Below are positions 22,669-25,797 of a stretch of DNA of 25,797 bases, one piece after another. How positions within the stretch are numbered: position 1 is the stretch's first letter; the number at the start of each line of letters is the position of its first letter. Both the position numbers and the translations under genes were made by a program. This DNA is from UBA6163 sp041753075 (GTDB lineage Bacteria; Planctomycetota; Planctomycetia; Pirellulales; Pirellulaceae): assembly GCA_041753075.1 (NCBI GenBank), contig JBGSVE010000128.1, positions 1 through 25,797 on the forward strand, read 5' to 3'. The notes under the pieces are model-generated. The model was given only the letters and a program-made list of their open reading frames with translations. It did no database searches and had not been told where the DNA came from.

Positions 22669-25554
22669 TTACTCAGCGAGTACGATGGGTCTTTGCGTCA
22701 TCAAGTAGGCGACCAAATTGGCAACCTCGTCGTCTTTCAACTGCGCGAGAACTCCGTCCGGCATCAGTGACAGATCGGAAGTTCTGCGTTCCAAAATCAA
22801 ATCCTTGTCGATGTCCTCGACACGCTGCTGTGTCTGAATTGCAATGGTTCGATCCGTTTCGCTCGTCACCACACCGGATACGATTCGACCGTCATCGAGG
22901 GAAAATACACTCATCCGATAGGCGGCCGCAACGACGGAGCTTGGATCGACCATATTGCCAAGCAAATAGTCAAGATTGTGCCGGTCGCTGCCGGTCAGGT
23001 TGGGGCCAACCGCATGACCATCACCGTAAAGCTGATGACACGTCGAACACTGTTTCATAAACAACGCTTTTCCCGCAAAGACATCCGCGCTGCCAATCCG
23101 CTGCTTGGTCAAGACAGTTTTCCAACGTTGCAAATCTTTCATTTTCTCCTCGGGCGTCTCGCGCAGGTTGCCCCAGAGCTTTCGCAGTCGTTCACTTAGT
23201 TCCGCGTCGCCGTGGTTATCAATTTGGCGAGCTTGATACGGCGATATAGCGTTATTCGGAATCGTCCCCGCTGCGACAGCATCGAGCAAATCCGCAGTGT
23301 GTTTTTTTCGTGCGACCAGTGAATCAATGACCGCAACTCGATCGGCAACGGACTTTTTCCAACGCTTGATCAAACTGTCTGAAACCCCCGGATCTTCATA
23401 GTGCGCCAAGGCTCGAACCACATCGCCAGCGAGATCCTTGTCGTTTCCGGCAGCTAATAATTTCGGTAACAAGTCAGCCGTCGGTTGTCGCATCAAACTG
23501 GCCAACGCAGAACGGCGTAGGGTCGGGTCGGCCTTGGCATCGAACGCCAACGTCACCACAGTCGCACGGGCCCGGCCATCCCCAAAGACCAAAGAAAGTT
23601 CTTGCACCAAGGCTTGCTCATCCGTTGAACCGTCATGCTGTACCGCCGCAACTGCAGCATCCCAATTTGCTGGCGCGTCAGCGCGAGCACGACCGCGAAG
23701 TCCTTGGTCAATTCCTTGTAGAACTTCCAAACGTAGGTTGGCAGTCTTCAATCTCAATACTGCGGCCAGCAAATTCTCAACCGCTTGCGGATTCTCTTCG
23801 AGCGATTCGCTTAGCCGGCGAACGATCAATTGGCGAACCAGCGGAATCTGTGACTCGATGGCGAGCTTAACCGCCCTTTCTGTTTCCGCTGGAACTACTG
23901 CTTCAATGCCGTACCAAATCATCAACGGTTGTTGGCGATCATCTGCATCTTCTCCGTACTGACACAGTGCCGATGCGACTTCGAGGCGATGATTTACTGG
24001 CAATCGTTGTAGCCCAGCGGCGACTTCCAATCGCACCAAACCGGACGTGTCCTGCTTGGTAATTCGCAGAAGTTGCTCGATCGTTGCAGAATCTTCGGCG
24101 GAGTCTTCGCACAAATAACGAACGCCCATCGCCCGCTCTGCTTCACTTTTAGCCGCGAGCAAAGATTCGATGTCATCTCGACCAAAATCAGAACGCGATC
24201 TCGCGGCCAACCAATCTGCATGATTTGGTTTGCGATTTCCCTTGTCGTCACCATCATAAATCACATGGTAGATGCGACCGCTTTTGCGATGCAGTCCCGT
24301 GTTGTCGTGGCATTCGCCGGTGTCGGACCAATCGTTGATCCACATCTGCCCGTCTGGACCGGCAAGCACGTCGAGCCCTCGGTAGAACGGGTCCTTCATC
24401 AACATGAAATCCTTACCGTGATGAGCAACATAGCCGCAGCCTTCGCGCTGCAGAATATCCATGTTGATGCGGCGACCATGAAGATTCGATGTGAATAGGT
24501 TTCCCGCGTATTCGTCGGGCCAGACACCGCTTTTGTAAATCATACAGCCCATGTGAGCGTGACCGCCGCCGACCTCCGACGTACTGCTGCTCAAACCCTC
24601 GCGGATATCGGACCATTTTTCGCCAGTGTCCCAGTGGACGTGATCGGCGGTGTGCGTGATCACTTGATACACATGCGGATTCCCGTGAGCACCGAACATG
24701 CGTTCGTAGTAAGCACCAGGGATTGCATGCCACAGGTGACCGATGACCGTGTTGGTGTAAAACAGTTGACCGTCAGCGTTCCAATCCAAGCCCCAGGGGT
24801 TCGTTCCGCCGTTGCAAAACAGTTCAAAGGTTCGCTTCGCCGGGTGATACCGCCAGATCGACGTGCTCACTGCTGTACGCTGGCTGTCTGGCGCACCGGG
24901 TATACCGACCATCGATACGGACAGAATTCCGTGTCGACCGTACAGCCATCCATCGGGACCAACCTTCAATCCGTTCGCCAACGTGTGACTGGTCGAGTCG
25001 ACTTCAAATCCATCCAATAGCACTTGCGGTTCGCCGTCGGGAATGTCGTCGCCATTGTTATCCGGCAGAAACAGAAGTTGTGGCGGACACAATGCGTAGA
25101 CACCTCCGTCCACTTTCGCAAGACTTGTCAGGTGAATGCCCTTGTCCCAAAACACATCTCGCTTGTCGGCACGCCCATCGCCATCGGTATCTTCCAGAAT
25201 GATGATGCGATCTCGCAAATTGTCTTCCCAGCGATCCGCCTTTTCTGCGTAGGTGTAACATTCGGCAACCCATACTCGACCACGTGTATCAAAGCACACC
25301 GCGATCGGTTGCTGGACATCAGGTTCACTGGCGAACACTTCGCATCGAAATCCCGGTGGCAACACCGCCGTCGCCGCCGCTTCCTCGGCTGACATCGGCG
25401 ACGTCTGTTCCGGTTCCGAGTTATACGGTTCAGGAAAACTGTCGTCGTTTAGCGGCAGACTTGACGTCGGGGAGGTGCCCGTCTGAGCGCAGACGAACGC
25501 CATGTTCAGCATTAAATGGGTCATAACAAGGAGGAGACAAATAGTGTGTTTCAT
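22669..25554 (-). CDS. PVC-type dehydrogenase with HEAT repeats and C-terminal CxxCH haem domain
   Basis: 961 aa with a signal peptide (HTICLLLVMTHLMLNMAFVCA, about 1-23), so it is exported. N-terminal region about 60-450: a beta-propeller related to sugar dehydrogenases, the Pirellula/Verrucomicrobium-type membrane-bound dehydrogenase domain (TIGR02604 as I recall), with LPPGFRCEVFASEPDVQQP, DTDGDGRADKRDVF and NGLKVGPDGWLYGRHG. Middle, about 470-780: alpha-helical HEAT-like repeats (e.g. LRRSALASLMRQPTADLLPK). C-terminal, about 815-961: the haem-binding domain (TIGR02603 type) with CSTCH (Cys836, Cys839, His840), GPNLTG and a distal VAYLMTQRP. The family is expanded in Planctomycetes and Verrucomicrobia and is thought to pass electrons from carbohydrate oxidation to a cytochrome chain; substrates are unknown. 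It converges on the giant protein gene, with 48 bp between stops. Confidence 0.93.
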   Translation of the reverse strand: MKHTICLLLVMTHLMLNMAFVCAQTGTSPTSSLPLNDDSFPEPYNSEPEQTSPMSAEEAAATAVLPPGFRCEVFASEPDVQQPIAVCFDTRGRVWVAECYTYAEKADRWEDNLRDRIIILEDTDGDGRADKRDVFWDKGIHLTSLAKVDGGVYALCPPQLLFLPDNNGDDIPDGEPQVLLDGFEVDSTSHTLANGLKVGPDGWLYGRHGILSVSMVGIPGAPDSQRTAVSTSIWRYHPAKRTFELFCNGGTNPWGLDWNADGQLFYTNTVIGHLWHAIPGAYYERMFGAHGNPHVYQVITHTADHVHWDTGEKWSDIREGLSSSTSEVGGGHAHMGCMIYKSGVWPDEYAGNLFTSNLHGRRINMDILQREGCGYVAHHGKDFMLMKDPFYRGLDVLAGPDGQMWINDWSDTGECHDNTGLHRKSGRIYHVIYDGDDKGNRKPNHADWLAARSRSDFGRDDIESLLAAKSEAERAMGVRYLCEDSAEDSATIEQLLRITKQDTSGLVRLEVAAGLQRLPVNHRLEVASALCQYGEDADDRQQPLMIWYGIEAVVPAETERAVKLAIESQIPLVRQLIVRRLSESLEENPQAVENLLAAVLRLKTANLRLEVLQGIDQGLRGRARADAPANWDAAVAAVQHDGSTDEQALVQELSLVFGDGRARATVVTLAFDAKADPTLRRSALASLMRQPTADLLPKLLAAGNDKDLAGDVVRALAHYEDPGVSDSLIKRWKKSVADRVAVIDSLVARKKHTADLLDAVAAGTIPNNAISPYQARQIDNHGDAELSERLRKLWGNLRETPEEKMKDLQRWKTVLTKQRIGSADVFAGKALFMKQCSTCHQLYGDGHAVGPNLTGSDRHNLDYLLGNMVDPSSVVAAAYRMSVFSLDDGRIVSGVVTSETDRTIAIQTQQRVEDIDKDLILERRTSDLSLMPDGVLAQLKDDEVANLVAYLMTQRPIVLAE

Positions 25555-25714
25555 GTAATGTCATTTTGCTTTCGAGGCATTGTTCGCAGTTGTATAACTC
25601 TAATTGTGAAACTCAGGAGTTTGTACGATTTCTCGCACTAAGTCCTTGATCCGGCAATCATTTTCAATAAAGAGGTCCATCAGACTTTGTCGTGGATTTG
25701 CCTAGGAACCCGGA

Positions 25715-25743
25715 TTTTGGAGGCATGGCTCCCGTGTCCAAAA
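25715..25743. repeat. Inverted repeat TTTTGGA / TCCAAAA
   Basis: Perfect 7-bp stem with a 15-nt loop. It directly precedes the stronger GC-rich hairpin at 25771-25797, so the two may belong to one structured element. Confidence 0.45.
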
Positions 25744-25770
25744 GTCGTCGCGATGGAAGATTCGAGAAAG

Positions 25771-25797
25771 TCGCCGGCGGGTATCCCGCCGGCGACC
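25771..25797. repeat. Strong GC-rich hairpin at the window end
   Basis: Perfect 12-bp stem, GTCGCCGGCGGG / CCCGCCGGCGAC, with a 3-nt loop (TAT). This is far stronger than any other inverted repeat in the window. It may be a terminator stem, or a dispersed palindromic repeat. What follows it is outside the window. Confidence 0.65.

Larger units (their letters stand above)
25555..25797. other. Non-coding stretch upstream of the PVC-type dehydrogenase gene
   Basis: 243 bp with no gene I can support. It should hold the minus-strand promoter of the dehydrogenase gene; the segment 25570-25680 is AT-richer. A near-palindrome AAACTC-AG-GAGTTT lies about 55 bp upstream of the start (25609-25622). The right end holds two hairpins listed separately. 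An ATG at 25725 with a GGAGG just before it opens a plus-strand frame that runs out of the window, too short to judge. Confidence 0.55.

Noticed and set aside
25725..25797. Start of a plus-strand gene leaving the window (MAPVSKSRRD...)
   Set aside because: Only 24 codons are visible, the GGAGG is too close to the ATG, and a perfect palindrome occupies most of it.
1..25797. tRNA, rRNA, CRISPR array, insertion sequence or prophage
   Set aside because: No cloverleaf, rRNA core sequence, regularly spaced repeats, transposase or phage gene was recognised on either strand.

Overview
The window looks like a chromosomal segment of a planctomycete, probably in the Rhodopirellula/Pirellulaceae neighbourhood. 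The markers are a DUF1559 pseudopilin-like protein, a PVC-type dehydrogenase with a CxxCH haem site, a giant extracellular protein with an LEPR-XLL-type N-terminus and a C-terminal dockerin, a PEP-CTERM protein, two related exported proteins resembling DUF6666, and mostly weak or absent Shine-Dalgarno sequences. I see no rRNA, tRNA, CRISPR array, transposase or phage gene. Genus-level placement is inference.

Layout. Positions 1-1667 (+) hold the 3' end of an unrecognised RGG-containing gene, a hypothetical gene translationally coupled to it, and a xylose-isomerase-like TIM-barrel isomerase. Positions 1803-3638 (+) are a remnant of a division/cell-wall cluster: a MurB homologue and an FtsQ-like POTRA protein. 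Positions 3592-7059 (-) hold a UbiA-type prenyltransferase, UbiX, a UbiE/MenG methyltransferase and a DUF1559 protein. The first three overlap by a few bases and form a quinone (probably menaquinone) operon. Positions 7269-10066 (+) encode a histidine kinase and an NtrC-type sigma-54 activator overlapping by 4 bp, followed by a ferritin-like gene (10180-10635). Positions 10797-15984 hold two paralogous exported proteins of DUF6666 type, one with a 17-cysteine segment, bracketing a multi-pass membrane protein (-) and rimO (+). Positions 15989-16909 (-) encode a PEP-CTERM protein. A 437-bp regulatory region rich in palindromes separates it from the divergent 1757-residue multidomain protein (17347-22620, +). 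That gene converges on a 961-residue PVC-type dehydrogenase/cytochrome protein (22669-25554, -). The last 243 bp are non-coding and end in a strong GC-rich hairpin.

How it may work together. The left half is mostly housekeeping: cell wall and division, quinone synthesis and signalling. The right half is dominated by exported or surface proteins carrying several planctomycete sorting signals (signal peptide, PEP-CTERM, LEPR-XLL), plus a prepilin-type leader further left. Two beta-propeller sugar-dehydrogenase-type proteins sit tail to tail, and electrons from such oxidations could enter a quinone/cytochrome chain; that link is inference.

The points most worth a second look are: a MurB homologue in which all three catalytic positions are substituted, next to an FtsQ-like gene in a phylum known to lack FtsZ; twin perfect GAAACCGGTTTC palindromes (LacI-type operators) between the PEP-CTERM gene and the giant gene; a duplicated hairpin element with a compensatory base-pair change downstream of two unrelated genes; and the cysteine-rich exported protein.
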